A DNA stretch of 64,000 bases from Aurifilum marmelostoma (GCA_027559495.1 JAMXSV010000016.1:62001-126000), one strand, 5' to 3'; shown: positions 53,796 through 64,000, counted from the first letter of the stretch. Notes: generated by a model from the sequence alone, not told the origin. Made by a program: numbers and translations.

Positions 53796-55338
53796 TCACA
53801 CGACGAGGGCCGATAGAAAGCAGTGCCATTCAAAGACTTCTCGACAAAGATATACATACAAAATGTATAACGACCCCTCAAACAGACAGATTTTTTCTCG
53901 AGGTTCCTGTCCCTGACGAGGCCGCCTTGGTCTCTTCCGCTCCACCCATCTCCCCCTCTTCAGCCCGCCCTTGCCGGCATCTTCAGCCTTTGCCGTCTCG
54001 GACAGCTCCTCGCCCTTGTCGGAAGCAGCAGAGGCCCCGGCCGGCCTGGCCATGTTGGTGAAGAAGAGGCCCGGCGGGAAACAGGCCAGGAGCCAGACGG
54101 TGATGAGCATCATGAAGCTGTCGAGCACGGTGAAGGACGGCTGGTCCTGCATGATGGGGTTTCCCCATCCGCCTGCCATCTCTGCGACACTGTTGGCAGG
54201 CAAAGTCAGCGAGTGCGTCTTGTGGTCTGGCTGGGAAAATTTACGTCGAGGGAACAGAAACATGAGGAAGAAGAGAATACAAGAGACTAGAGAAATAAAT
54301 AATAGAAGAGTTGAAGACAGAAAACGAGGAGATGGAGAAAGAAAAGAGAAGCAGAAACAAGACATACCGATAAATACACCGGACCTGCACACACACATAC
54401 GCCCCCAACACAGCACCCACAAACATCCTCAGCCGCCGGTCCCCCCCACAGCAGCCTCGCCTCCTCCGGCGCCTCGCCGCTCCGCACCCAGCGCCGCGCG
54501 CGCAGCCAGTAGTCGGCGCTCAGCAGGCCAAAGGCGAGCAGGACGACGACCTGCAGCGCGATGCCGGCGATGATGGCGCGGTCGCCGGCGCGCAGCAGGG
54601 TGAGGTTCTTGTCGCCCTGGGCCGCCAGCGAGCCGCCGATGGCCTGGACGAGCAGGCAGCTGACGTCGGCGGGGACAAAGAGGAACGGGTACAGCCTGGG
54701 GGGGAGGCGGGCGATGGCCGGGCTGAGGGCGAGGCAGAGGTGCTTGAGGGTCAGGTAGATGGAGATGCAGATGAGGGTCGGGGCCAGGATGATGGCGCAG
54801 ATCTGGGTCTCGAAGGCTTGCTGGTTCCATGGGTTGGAGCTGAGGGCGACGCGGGCGGCGTACCCTGTGGTGGTGGGACGAGGGTTAGTGTTTGTGGTGC
54901 TTTTTTTCTTTTTTTGGTGCGCATTTTGCACATCATACCCAGAACTGTGGTTTTATTGTTCAATGTGATGAGATCAACAGAACCACCTCTCTGGCCATCT
55001 GATACGTATATATCACATGAGGCTTGATGCGCCCGAGAACAAAGAGGCATCACACGTCCAGAGAATACACAATGTAAAAAAAAAAAAAAAAAAAAAAAAA
55101 GAGTCCACCTACCGGCAAGTTCAAGCGCACACCCAGCCACAATAAACGACATATAAGCCCACGTCCGCTTCCATATGCCAAAGCCCAGCGTGATGATCGC
55201 AGCAAGGCCAAAGGCAGCCGCGATAAAAATGTTCAGTGGCTTGTTGGGATAGTAGCCCAGCGTCGTCGCGGAGACGGGACACAGTGGCGAGACCTCGTCG
55301 CATACATAGTATGCGTTTCTGCTGTGAAGAAGAGCCAT
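53796..55338 (-). CDS. RTA1-like seven-TM protein, one frameshift
   Basis: Exons 55338-55113, 54864-54368 and 54189-53796. Introns are 54865-55112 (GTAGGT...CACAG, 248 nt, containing A25) and 54190-54367 (GTATGT...AACAG). After one correction the model is ~371 aa. RTA1 features: an N-terminus with YYPNKPLNIFIAAAFGL, then GYAARVALSSNPWN across the splice, LAPTLICISIYLTLKHL, PADVSCLLVQAIGGSL and RCIYRVAEMAGGWG across the last splice. Seven hydrophobic helices fit. RTA1 proteins protect against lipid-like toxicants or move lipids. The frame breaks at a 7-nt C run (54441-54447); one base fewer gives LLWGDRRLRMFVGAVLGAYV. The last ~40 residues look unnatural; the overlapping frame ending at about 53878 reads more like a native tail. 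Confidence 0.84.
55076..55100 (+). repeat. Poly(A) tract, 25 nt, in RTA1 intron 1
   Basis: 25 consecutive A on the plus strand (T on the coding strand) near the donor end of the 248-nt intron 1 of the RTA1 gene. Confidence 0.9.
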
Positions 55339-55887
55339 GATGGGGGAGAAGGTTGGTGTCTGTTTGAGTTGGCCTTCCTTTTTGAGATCAAATGGCGGTG
55401 CGTAGTAGTTTGTAGGTAGCCTCGCCAGGAGAGACGAGGAGAGGAGTTGTTCGGCCAGGTCGACATGGGCTGGACAAAGGAAAAGGAAATGGAACCTTTC
55501 TCAACGCCTCTGCAGAGGCTTGACCAACAAGACGACAAAGACAAGTGAATCAGGCAATAAGTATTGGTACCTCCATAAGGACTCAAGAAGAGCAAAAAAG
55601 AGGAAATAGAGAAATCAGTGGAAAAGAATGGTGGTGCTATTATCTGCCATCAGATGCTGACGCAGTCGACATAATACATACACGTTTGGTAATAGTACAG
55701 TACACAAAAACCCATGGGCCCCACCGCCCAAACGGTACGGAGATCCGAGCAGCTAAGAGACCGGATGCTTGGTACCCGTAGTAGAGTAAGAAAGAGGAAT
55801 CCCTTTGGCCCCAGAGCGTTGCGTGGTCATTTGAGCACACGTCGGCGGGGCCCCCAAATGTCTTTCCAACCCCCCATACGCACACAC

Positions 55888-55911
55888 GAGAGAGAGAGAG
55901 AGAGAGAGAGA
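55888..55911 (+). repeat. (GA)n microsatellite
   Basis: About twelve GA units, flanked by CA-rich sequence on both sides. Confidence 0.85.
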
Positions 55912-56070
55912 CTCACACACTCCTAGTAATCTCTCGTGTCCGAATGCGGCATCCTGTGCGCGCCAGGACTAAGAGTGGAATAGCCGTGGACAGTGGGGTA
56001 CTCCCTCTCAGATCTGCGATTATGCGGGCCAATCTTTTTGTGTGGGACCGCGGCAAACATTGGGAAATCC

Positions 56071-56085
56071 GGGGGGGGGGGGGGG
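56071..56085 (+). repeat. G15 tract
   Basis: Fifteen consecutive G in the RTA1-HIBADH spacer. Confidence 0.85.
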
Positions 56086-56253
56086 AGTGGCGGGTTTGTC
56101 CAGAACGGAGTTGGGCTCTGAAATCCTCCTACGAAATCCGGTAGGAATAATGTGTGTAGCCAGGAGGTCACAAAAAGGACGCGGCCTTGTACTTCTTGAG
56201 GATTGATATACCTTTGCTACACATCTGGACAGACACAAGATATTCTCTGCTGC

Positions 56254-57633
56254 TCATTCCTTTCCGCCAAGGTATCTATACACCACACTAAAGTCCCTCC
56301 CCTTGCACGCCTCGTCCTTCTCTGCAGCTTCGTACAGCTGTCTCGCTCCGGCCGCGAGCTCCAGCCTCGCGCCGGCCTCGTGCGCCGCAACCATGGCCAG
56401 GCCCAGGTCCTTGCGCATGAGCGAGATGCCGAACCCGCCCGCATAGTCCCTGCCCGCCGGCGCCTTGTCCACGACGCCCCTCACGGGGTTGTTCACCTCG
56501 CTCGGCCAGCAGCGGCCCGTGCTCGCGTTGATGACGCCGGCCAGCACCTTGGGGTCCAGCCCCCACCGCATGCCCAGGTTCATGGCCTCGGCGGTGGCGA
56601 TGTTGTTGATGGCGAGGAGGTAGTTGTTGGCCAGCTTGGCCGACAGGCCCGTCCCCCTGCTGCCCGCAGTGGAACACAGTCTTGCCCATGCGCAGGAGTA
56701 CAGGTTCGACCCGGGGCACGATCTCTGCTGGGGCGCCGAGCATGAAGGTGAGGGTGCCGGCGGCCGCGCCCACGATCCCGCCTGACATGGGCGCGTCTAC
56801 AAAGTGAGCTGTGCCGTCCGGAAAGGCCCTTTTGACCGACGCTGCCACCTCGTGAGAAGAGGACGGGTCGATGGTGGAGCAGTCTATAAAGATGCGCGGA
56901 CCGGCACGGGGGCTGGAAGTCAGCCTCGAGGAGGGAGGTGTAGACAGACTTGACGTGGTTTGGCTCGGGGAGGGCGGTGATCACGACGTCCTGTTGGTGA
57001 AGCAGAGATTCTCAGGTCAGTTAGACTGCCAGAATTCAAAACAAGGCAATGACTGAGAGGGGGCTCATTTCGGCGGGGGAAACTTCTCAGAGGATTGGCT
57101 TTATATGAATTGATAATCACAGGAGGGCCAGCAGGCTGGCCCCAACTTAGATCATAGATTGGATATTCTTTGGCTCATCATTTGGTACCTCCCAACTAGG
57201 GAGAAGGAAAGGAGTAGAAGAAGGGGGGTGTGTCATGATATGGCAAATGACAGGAACTCCTGTATACGTACAGCATCTTTAGAGGCATCTGCTGCGCTGC
57301 CAACCAGGGCAACAGATGCACCTCCGGCCTGTGCAGCCTCCATCTCGGCGGCCAGCTTCTGTACCGCATCTCGATTGATGTCAAACAAGCTGATGCTGTC
57401 GTTCGGAGACAGTTTGGCCTGGAGATTCTTGGCCATTTGAAAGCCCTGTGCATCAAATCCCAAAATATTAGCTTCTTGCCGTCTCAATGTGGAACGAGTG
57501 GGTGTTTAGGAGACCTGTTGCGTACCATTTGGCCCAGGCCGATGAAGGCGTAGTTGTCCAGCCGCCTTGGCGTGGATGAGAAGCAGCGCTGCTGCAGTCC
57601 CAGCTGCCTCCACGCTGTAGATACAGGCCGCAT
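56254..57633 (-). CDS. 3-hydroxyisobutyrate dehydrogenase, mitochondrial, two frameshifts
   Basis: Exons 57633-57526, 57445-57272 and 56990-56254. Introns are 57446-57525 (GTACGC...CACAG) and 56991-57271 (GTACGT...AACAG, 281 nt). After two corrections the protein is 338 aa. The first ~25 residues form a mitochondrial presequence (MRPVSTAWRQLGLQQRCFSS, with an Arg-Cys-Phe-type cleavage context). The NAD motif is GLGQMGFQMAKNL across the splice; the substrate loop is DAPMSGG. The catalytic-Lys segment GTGLSAKLANN appears only in the repaired frame. The enzyme oxidises 3-hydroxyisobutyrate in valine breakdown. The breaks are 5-nt runs, G at 56908-56912 and C at 56653-56657, each one base too long. 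Exon 3 minus two bases is exactly in phase. Confidence 0.9.
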
Positions 57634-58834
57634 TCTTTAATTCAAGGAAAGCTTGTTTGGAGATCTTGGTGTTTCGTATTTCAAGGCAGAAAAGGTCCCA
57701 ATCACCTCAGGTAGGTTCACTCGCTCGGCCAAAAGATTGAGCAACGAGGGGTAAAGCCCAGAAAGCCGCCCATTGCCGCGGGTTGGGGAAGGAACGGGTA
57801 CGTAGTTAGCAGCCCTGATCAGCCATGCACGCGCGCACTGCAGCGAGATGGAGCCGACCTGTTTGCAGCTCACCATCAAATCCTCCCCCCAAACCTACCT
57901 CTTTTCTTACCTGATTGAGCACGATGTAGATGTGCACTCATTCATTCATACTCACGAATGAATATCACCCAAATCATGATGTTCTAAGAAACAAGACACG
58001 GGAGATGATCTAGAACTGGGTGGAGTTTCGAGCCTGGGGGAGTGAAAAACACAGAGAGGAAAGGGGAGAAAAGACGCGAGAGCTTTTGAGGAGGGGGAAT
58101 TTTCACACTTGTGAGCTTTTAGTGCGAGAGAAAAAGGCAGGTGAGGGCAGATAGAGGCCAGGGTTAGGAATAAAGTACTATCCCACTATCCAGACAGTTG
58201 TCGCCCTAGCCTCATGTGTCTGTGTGTGCGCGCAAGCGTGGCTGGGGGGTTGGGCGGTCAACGGCGGCAGAAGCAAGGTGTGACGGGAGCACGCAGACCC
58301 TTGCAGACTCATTATACCCTCTCTCCTCCTCAGTCACTCGCCCAGATATTTTTTGCTTTTTTTTCTCTTCTTTTTCTTTTCTTATTTGGTGAGAGGCAAA
58401 ACGACTGGTTAGTAGATATGAGACTTGATACAAGACCTGAGAATAGTTGTAGTTACACAGAATCTCTCTCTCAACTCCCCCTCCAAGCCCAAAGACAATC
58501 AACCGGCGAAGCATGAATCGACTGCGAAGTGAGAGTGAGGTACGGGCATGGGCCCTTCTTACAAAGCCGCCATGGCTGTGTCCATCGAAAAGAAACAGTA
58601 CGCCGAGGGGTGTGCCCGCCCACCAAGCAGACAGGAAATCACCCCTCCCAGCTGGAATGGCAACGCCTCATCCAAAACTCCAATCCAAGCCCAGAATATA
58701 GCCAGGAAAACCATCCTTTCTCGTCCAGTGACTTCCACCCGCCCTCGATTCCCCTGCGACCCGGACCACCCCTCCTCCCCGACCCTTTTCTGAAATTCGA
58801 ATCCTGGGCTCTACCGGGCAACCAAGAGCCCTCC
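57634..58834. other. 1.2-kb spacer
   Basis: Upstream of the HIBADH gene and downstream of the Bqt4-like gene. The minus frames 57879-57637 and 58514-58212 are not protein-like. T-rich around 58350-58385. No gene recognised. Confidence 0.45.
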
Positions 58835-60305
58835 TCACAAAAAGTTTGCCGCGTATGGTGCCAAGATACTACCAATCCCCCCCCACATGTTAGCGATGAA
58901 CAGCTTCAATAAACCACCAGTCAGACCTGGGACCTAGCTTACCCAGCTGCTCCTGCTGCGAGCGTGAGAGAGATGCCCCACAGGGCGCGCCTCCTGACCT
59001 TCTGCTTGCGCACTTCGACCTGCGTCTTGACCCGCTTGGCGCGCGGCTGCACGGCAACGCTGCTCTCTCCCTTCTCCGCGCCGGCCTCGTCCTCGTTGTC
59101 GGCCTCAAACTCCTCCGCCTTGCGCTTGCCCTTGGCTGCTTTGTTGGGCTTGGTCGGGACCAGAGATGCCTCGGCCTCGGCAGCGGCCTCGGCAGCAGCA
59201 GCGTTGACCATATTCCTGGCATCCTCAATCATCTGCCTGGCATCGTCCGGGCCGGGCACCCCGGCCGTGAAGGGCACCTCGAGCTCGAAGTTGGTGTGCT
59301 TGACCGCCGTGCCGTCCTCGTCCGTCTTGATCTCTTGCTGGATGTTCACCTTGACCTTGGGCTCCTCCTCCTCCACAGGCTCCAGTGTCGACGGCGGCTC
59401 CCGCTCGGCTGCTTCGATCTTGACGTCCTCCGCCCTAAGAGGCTCGCCCGGCACCAGGACCGGGATGTCGCCGTTGGTCAGCGAGGGCTTGCTGCTGGTC
59501 GGCTCGCTAGCGTCGACCTGGGAGGCTGTTATCCTCGTGGAGCGCTTGCGCGGGCTCGCAGTGCCGCGCCGCGACGAGGTGCTCTTGGTCGGGCTCGCGG
59601 ACCGCCGGCTGCGGCTGCCGCGCGAGGGTGTGGGCGGGACCAGCGTCGTCGGGGACGCACCAAGGAATTCGAACTTGGGCGGCGCGTTGATCTTCTTCTG
59701 AGGGCTGTTTTCGGACATGGAGACTGAAGGCTGGATCTCGGCTGGGTCCAGGAGGGCTTGGATCCAGGGCTTGATGCCATAGTCGTCGGCTAGGGACAGC
59801 GCCGACTCGGGAGGGATCCAGACGTTCCCGGCCGTCTCCTCGGGGCTCGTGTCGGAAAGAGACTTGATGTAGCGCCTTTCTGCCTCCTCGTCCTCGGCCT
59901 GGGCGTACGGGAAGGTCGCCTTGAACATGCCGGTGGCCGAGACATAGCCGTCGTGGCTGCGGCGCATGAGGAAGTAGCTGTTGGGGCTCGACTTGAAGAT
60001 GCCCGAGACGATGCCCTTGGGAAGGGGTGCGCGGAGATGTGCGTAGTCGAAGATACCGAGGGTGGTCGGATCAACCGCTGCGCCAGGAAGAGTCGCGACC
60101 ATCTTGGCCGTCAATTGTGTCTGGCCGAGGCGGCGTTTGGAGGCGAGCTCGCTACCTGGAGAGTTACAGAAAGACAGAGGAGGTTAGCTTTGTCGAAGGG
60201 TGCCAGACGGCATCGCGCGCACAGCTGAAGCTTACAGTCTGGCGCCGGGCCCGTAATAAGCGGGTTGCGCTTCTCTGGCAGGTTCCTCTGTCGTGAAGGC
60301 GCCAT
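58835..60305 (-). CDS. APSES/KilA-N-like protein with C-terminal membrane anchor (Bqt4-like)
   Basis: Exons 60305-60236, 60155-58943 and 58868-58835 give 438 aa. The introns 60156-60235 (GTAAGC...TCCAG) and 58869-58942 (GTAAGC, GCTAAC branch, GGTAG) fit. The APSES-like fold covers residues about 60-160 (GIVSGIFKSSPNSYFLMRR, DGYVSATGMFKATFPYA, NVWIPPESALSLADDYGI). Next come a Ser/Arg/Pro-rich linker and an Ala-rich acidic helix (DARQMIEDARNMVNAAAAEA). The 34-nt last exon completes one hydrophobic C-terminal segment: WGISLTLAAGAAG joined to ILAPYAANFL. A DNA-binding-type domain plus tail anchor is the layout of fission-yeast Bqt4, an inner-nuclear-membrane protein that tethers telomeres. Without the last exon the anchor would be cut in half. 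Confidence 0.85.
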
Positions 60306-62302
60306 GGTCGTCGCAATGAAGCTGGCGCGCTGGCGAAGGTGGGTTAGCCACAGGTAAGTATCTGCTGAGGTTTCCGAGCACCTCGTCTGGAAAGTTATTG
60401 ATGCTGTAGAACCGCGATGATCGTGGGGAGTGGCGAGTGCCCTAGGCAGGGTCGACGTTCTCGGAGCAACTGTTGGTTCTTGATCGAATGCGACACCGGA
60501 AACGCGCAAGCGACTGACGGTCCAAGGGTCCAATATCTAGTAAAACCGAGTCAGACCACGCGCTCTGGGCAAGATTCTGGACCTGAACCGACAGTTCGAG
60601 GATGCTTGGGCTACCTGCCTCTTGCGATTGAGTCGGACTGGAACCTGCGACGACCTGCTGTGTCGCGAGAGACGGTCGGCTCAGCTTGGGTGAAGCTTGG
60701 GGGAGGGGAATTTGCGTGCGACAGTGGACTGCGCGCTACTTTTTGGGTGGAGCGCCCGAGATCAGATTGGGGGGGCAACTGAGTGATGAAAAGGGGGTCA
60801 ACAGTGGATAAGAGATGTTATGTATGGTGTGTGCTCTCTCTCAGGAAGACGTTTGAATCAAGAATGAGTTGTAGGTAGACTTTTTTTTTTCTCTTTTTTT
60901 TCTTTCTTTTTCTTTTCCAATTCGTTCTATGCGTGCCTCAGCGGTCCGTATACTCTGCTTCAGAAATCGGTACTTGGCAACGTGGTAGAGAGAATGTAGA
61001 GAAGTCGGGGTCGTTACCAGACCTAATAACGGACTGGGGGCCCTCGCGCTCGCGAAGGACGAGATCGAGCCTCTCTTCCTGGGGAAAAGCCAGGGACTCG
61101 GGAGAGTTACTAGAAGATACTCGGAACCCTACGAATACGTGCTACTGACTCATACAAAGCTAGGTAGTCATTAGCAGATCTTATCAGAAAACCGACCCAA
61201 TTTTCCAACAGCGCAGGTGACCCTTGGGCTCGGACCACTTTTGGCTTGCTGCCCCTCTCCTTGTTCCCCTCGCTCGGTTGCTGTGGATATGGAAATAACT
61301 TTTGATGCTTGGGCACTAAAGTTCCCTCGTCATGATGAATGAATAAACAGGCCATACCAATCCGCCGTAGAGAGTGCATTGTTTGGCAGAGAACTGTATT
61401 GTAAGACCGGCTGAACGCGGTTCTGGAAGGGCGCTATCCATGTGCAGGTGGGGGTGATGGGTGCCCTGGCCGGGTAATATCCAGCGGCCGCCAAAGCGTG
61501 CTGACTGAGCACCTGGTTCGGTGCAGCAGAGGGACTCTCGAAAGGACTGGACAGAAATGGCTGCATCTGCATGCGTCGGCTCTGCAATACCCGATACTCG
61601 AACCAGGCAGAGGCTTTCCATCTTCTCTCGAAGCGCCGTTGATTATGAGACGGCAGATGTCATAGATGATGCATTGCCGTATACGAAACTTCTGATTACG
61701 CGAGTGTGGCCTAAATGAAATAGGGGGGCTAATTTTCTGCTGTACTCTAGTACAGGTCCCACTACCCATTAGAGAGAGGTCTCGACTATGGTGCCTCCTT
61801 TATTCTTTTGGCTTTCTTCTTCCTTTTTCCCCCCCTCTTCTCGCTTTCTTAGTAACCAATATAGTATAGTATCCTTATTAATGTGATGTTACTATGTCAT
61901 GACCCCTCATTGGTGTGGTGACAGGAGGGGTGCTTGCGGTGGAGTGACCACAACGAGACAGGAGCAACCAAGTCCCCCTGTGTCAGCAACAAAATGCTGC
62001 AGCAGTCCAGTGTTCCAGTACAGCAAGGTCCCTGCCCAATCATGCACGTCTCCCAGCTGAGTTGTCGGCAGCATCGACCCCACCATCGACTTGGACCGCC
62101 CCACGGCCCATGCTTCTGGCCAGCAGCTGCCCCTCACCAGGCTGGGAGGATAAATGTGTTGACATCGCCAAAAGGCCTCCTTTGTGGACACTGCACACCA
62201 CTCACCGTATCGACTTTTGAAGCACACATTTCCACCGACACGACACATTTCAGCCACTCACCACCACATCATCTTGTTTCCTAGCATTTCAATCTCGCCA
62301 GG
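60306..62302. other. 2-kb divergent spacer
   Basis: Lies between the Bqt4-like and RhoGDI genes (divergent). It has T-rich blocks near 60880-60925 and 61800-61840. No convincing coding frame or RNA gene. Confidence 0.45.
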
Positions 62303-64000
62303 ATGGCCTCTCATCATGATGACGACACGATGCCCGAGGAGACTCAGGGCTACAAGCTGTCCCAGCCCAAGCAGAGCTTAGCCGAGTATCAACAGATGGG
62401 TATGTCAGCCTCTCTCTATCTCTCACAACATCTTCCATCCAGACACGCTATTATTATAGCTGGGGACTCTACTCGGTTCTGTATCTCTCTATTGGATCTC
62501 TGTCAACTTCATGAGCAGATGGAGGGGGCAAGTGCTTCATCTCAGCCGACCCGTATTCCCCCCCCCCCCCCTCTCTGTCCCTGATACCTGCAAGGGGGCC
62601 CATCACCCATCTGATATCAAATATGCTTCCTCCTGGCTGGTCCTCCTGAGGAATGATGGATATGGCTTGGAAGACGGCGTATCTCTAAGGGAGCCCTATC
62701 AATGGAATGGTCGATATCATGGCCACCTTTTCCTGAGATGATCTGAAGTATCCCTCCTGTGGTGGGTGGCTACCAGCTTTGGAGGAGCGGTGTGGTATGC
62801 AAGTTTGCAGCTACAGGAATAACTCGTCTGGCCTTACTGGATAATCCTCCCATATGATGATATTCAGCGGCCTCTCCTCTCGACACCCACCCCCTGTGGG
62901 ATGATCGACTTCCGTTGTGGATTCGTCGACATGGCTCGCTTCCAGGAAGAAGATACTCGGACCTGTTTACCCTCGCTTCCCTCCCATGCAACCATGGCAT
63001 CGCCCCACATCGAGACCGTCCCTATCCTCAACTGCCATCCTTCCATCGGCATCACCTCCATCTATCCACCTCGATGGGAGATCGCCTTTGTCCTGGTGAC
63101 AATCCTCCCAGTGGGAGAAATCAGCAGCTTCCTTCTGGTATCGTCGTCCCTGGAGGATCGTGACGTCCAGCCTACATTCGCCTTCAGAAACTCGGCTCAA
63201 GTCTTGCCACAGTCTCTCTCACTTCCCGCTGCTCAGGCACTGTTTGACCTTGGCGTGAGGTCAGAGATGTGGTGACTAGATGGCCATCTCTGAGGTATAT
63301 ATAGCATTATACCCAGGCGATCTCATACTCTGACTCAGTGGATCCCGGACCCTCTGTAGGGGTGATTCCAGGACATCATCCCCGGCTCCCGGCTCCTTCT
63401 CCTCTTCCACCCCAGCATCATGTTGTCAGTTCAAATCTTCAGTCAGCCTTCTCAACAACAACAGCGTCACATTGTCAGATGCTAGCAGGCGTGGCCCTGA
63501 GATCCAGACCCCACCATTGCCGCCTGTCTTCGGGCGTACCCGGGGCTAGGCCCACACGAGCCGCCATCTTCCTTTCAGTTCCCATCATGTCCTCCTCATA
63601 GAGCCCATGCTGGCTCACATACACACGCCAGCTGATGCTAACATGCCTGCCGGGCTGTTTCAGACGAGAATGACGAGTCTCTTCAGCGGTATAAGCAATC
63701 TCTTGGTCTTACCGGCGGCAATGACCTGAGCGACCCGAACGATCCTCGCGTTTGCATCATTCACTCCCTCACCATGGACTCGCCAGGCCGCCCGCCCATC
63801 ACCATCGACCTTGGTTCACCGGGTTCTGAGCACACCCTCAAGGACAAGCCATTCAAGATCAAGGAGGGCGCCAAGTTCACCATGTCGGCCACGTTCAAGG
63901 TCCAGCACGAGGTCCTCAGCGGCCTGCACTACGTGCAGATTGTCAAGCGCAAGGGTATCAAGGTGTCCAAGGACAGCGAGATGATTGTGAGCACCATCGT
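62303..64000 (+). CDS. RDI1: Rho GDP-dissociation inhibitor, 3' end outside window
   Basis: Exon 1 is 62303-62399 (MASHHDDDTMPEETQGYKL...AEYQQM) and exon 2 is 63664-63986. A third exon must follow the GTGAGC donor at 63987. The intron 62400-63663 is 1,264 nt (GTATGT...TTTCAG), very long for this genome. Splicing gives AEYQQMDENDESLQRYKQSLGL, the conserved N-terminal arm of RhoGDI. Then comes the immunoglobulin-like fold (SLTMDSPGRPPITIDL, FKIKEGAKFTMSATFKVQ, GLHYVQIVKRKGIKV). RhoGDI extracts prenylated Rho GTPases from membranes and keeps them inactive. The phase and family match make the long intron credible, although a small alternative exon inside it cannot be excluded. Confidence 0.9.
62558..62571 (+). 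repeat. C14 tract in RhoGDI intron 1
   Basis: Fourteen consecutive C within the long intron; one of the many G/C mononucleotide tracts of this window. Confidence 0.85.

Larger units (their letters stand above)
55339..56253. other. Spacer with GA repeat and G15 tract
   Basis: 915 bp between two minus-strand genes. It has a (GA)n microsatellite (about 55888-55911) and a G15 tract (56071-56085). No gene. Confidence 0.5.

Noticed and set aside
1..64000. Transposon, RIP-degraded repeat, CRISPR array or biosynthetic gene cluster
   Set aside because: No terminal repeats, transposase or reverse-transcriptase frames, AT-rich RIP islands, spaced direct repeats or backbone synthase genes were seen. 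A computed dinucleotide index would be needed to exclude mild RIP.

Overview
This window looks like nuclear DNA of a filamentous ascomycete, most likely a Sordariomycete. Nearly every gene carries short spliceosomal introns (about 60-150 nt, GTAAGT/GTACGT-type donors, CTAAC/CTGAC-like branch sites, CAG/TAG acceptors). Coding third positions are GC-rich. The families are typical of such fungi: HET-domain protein, Zn2Cys6 regulator, RTA1, SUR7/PalI, DUF6594, Bqt4-like APSES protein. I see no operons, CRISPR arrays, viral genes or intact transposons.

Layout. 0-5 kb: the 3' end of an F-box/LRR-like gene, an intron-containing tRNA-Ser(GCT), and an AIF-like flavoprotein. 5-13 kb: an FHA-domain nuclear protein, a DUF6594 membrane protein, a small coiled-coil protein and a PQ-loop membrane protein. 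12.6-24 kb: a Bsc6-like MFS transporter, an eIF1A-like S1 protein converging on ALG3, a peroxisomal D-amino-acid oxidase, a seven-exon FAD monooxygenase, and thioredoxin. 25.7-36.3 kb: an 801-aa disordered basic protein, a 5.7-kb gene-free divergent spacer, kinetochore NUF2, and an unrecognised 257-aa protein. 36.7-48.5 kb: AP-3 beta subunit, a SUR7-like protein, an unrecognised 248-aa protein, a Zn2Cys6 transcription factor and an MDR oxidoreductase. 49-64 kb: a HET protein, a sugar transporter converging on an RTA1 protein, mitochondrial 3-hydroxyisobutyrate dehydrogenase, a Bqt4-like tail-anchored APSES protein, and the start of RhoGDI.

The genes do not form one pathway. They are mostly housekeeping functions (glycosylation, kinetochore, vesicle coat, redox, Rho signalling) mixed with accessory transporters and oxidoreductases. 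I see no biosynthetic gene cluster.

The most striking signal is not a gene. Six genes are broken by ten frameshifts, and each is repaired by removing one base from a G/C homopolymer of 5-7 nt. In the same 64 kb there are at least twelve G or C tracts of 10-15 nt in non-coding DNA. This is either a systematic homopolymer over-call in the assembly or a real G:C-tract expansion (mutator) signature. Two other points stand out. Several gene models are hidden from single-frame ORF searches, namely the seven-exon monooxygenase and genes with 33-40 nt end exons. The spacer between 28.1 and 33.8 kb is unusually long.
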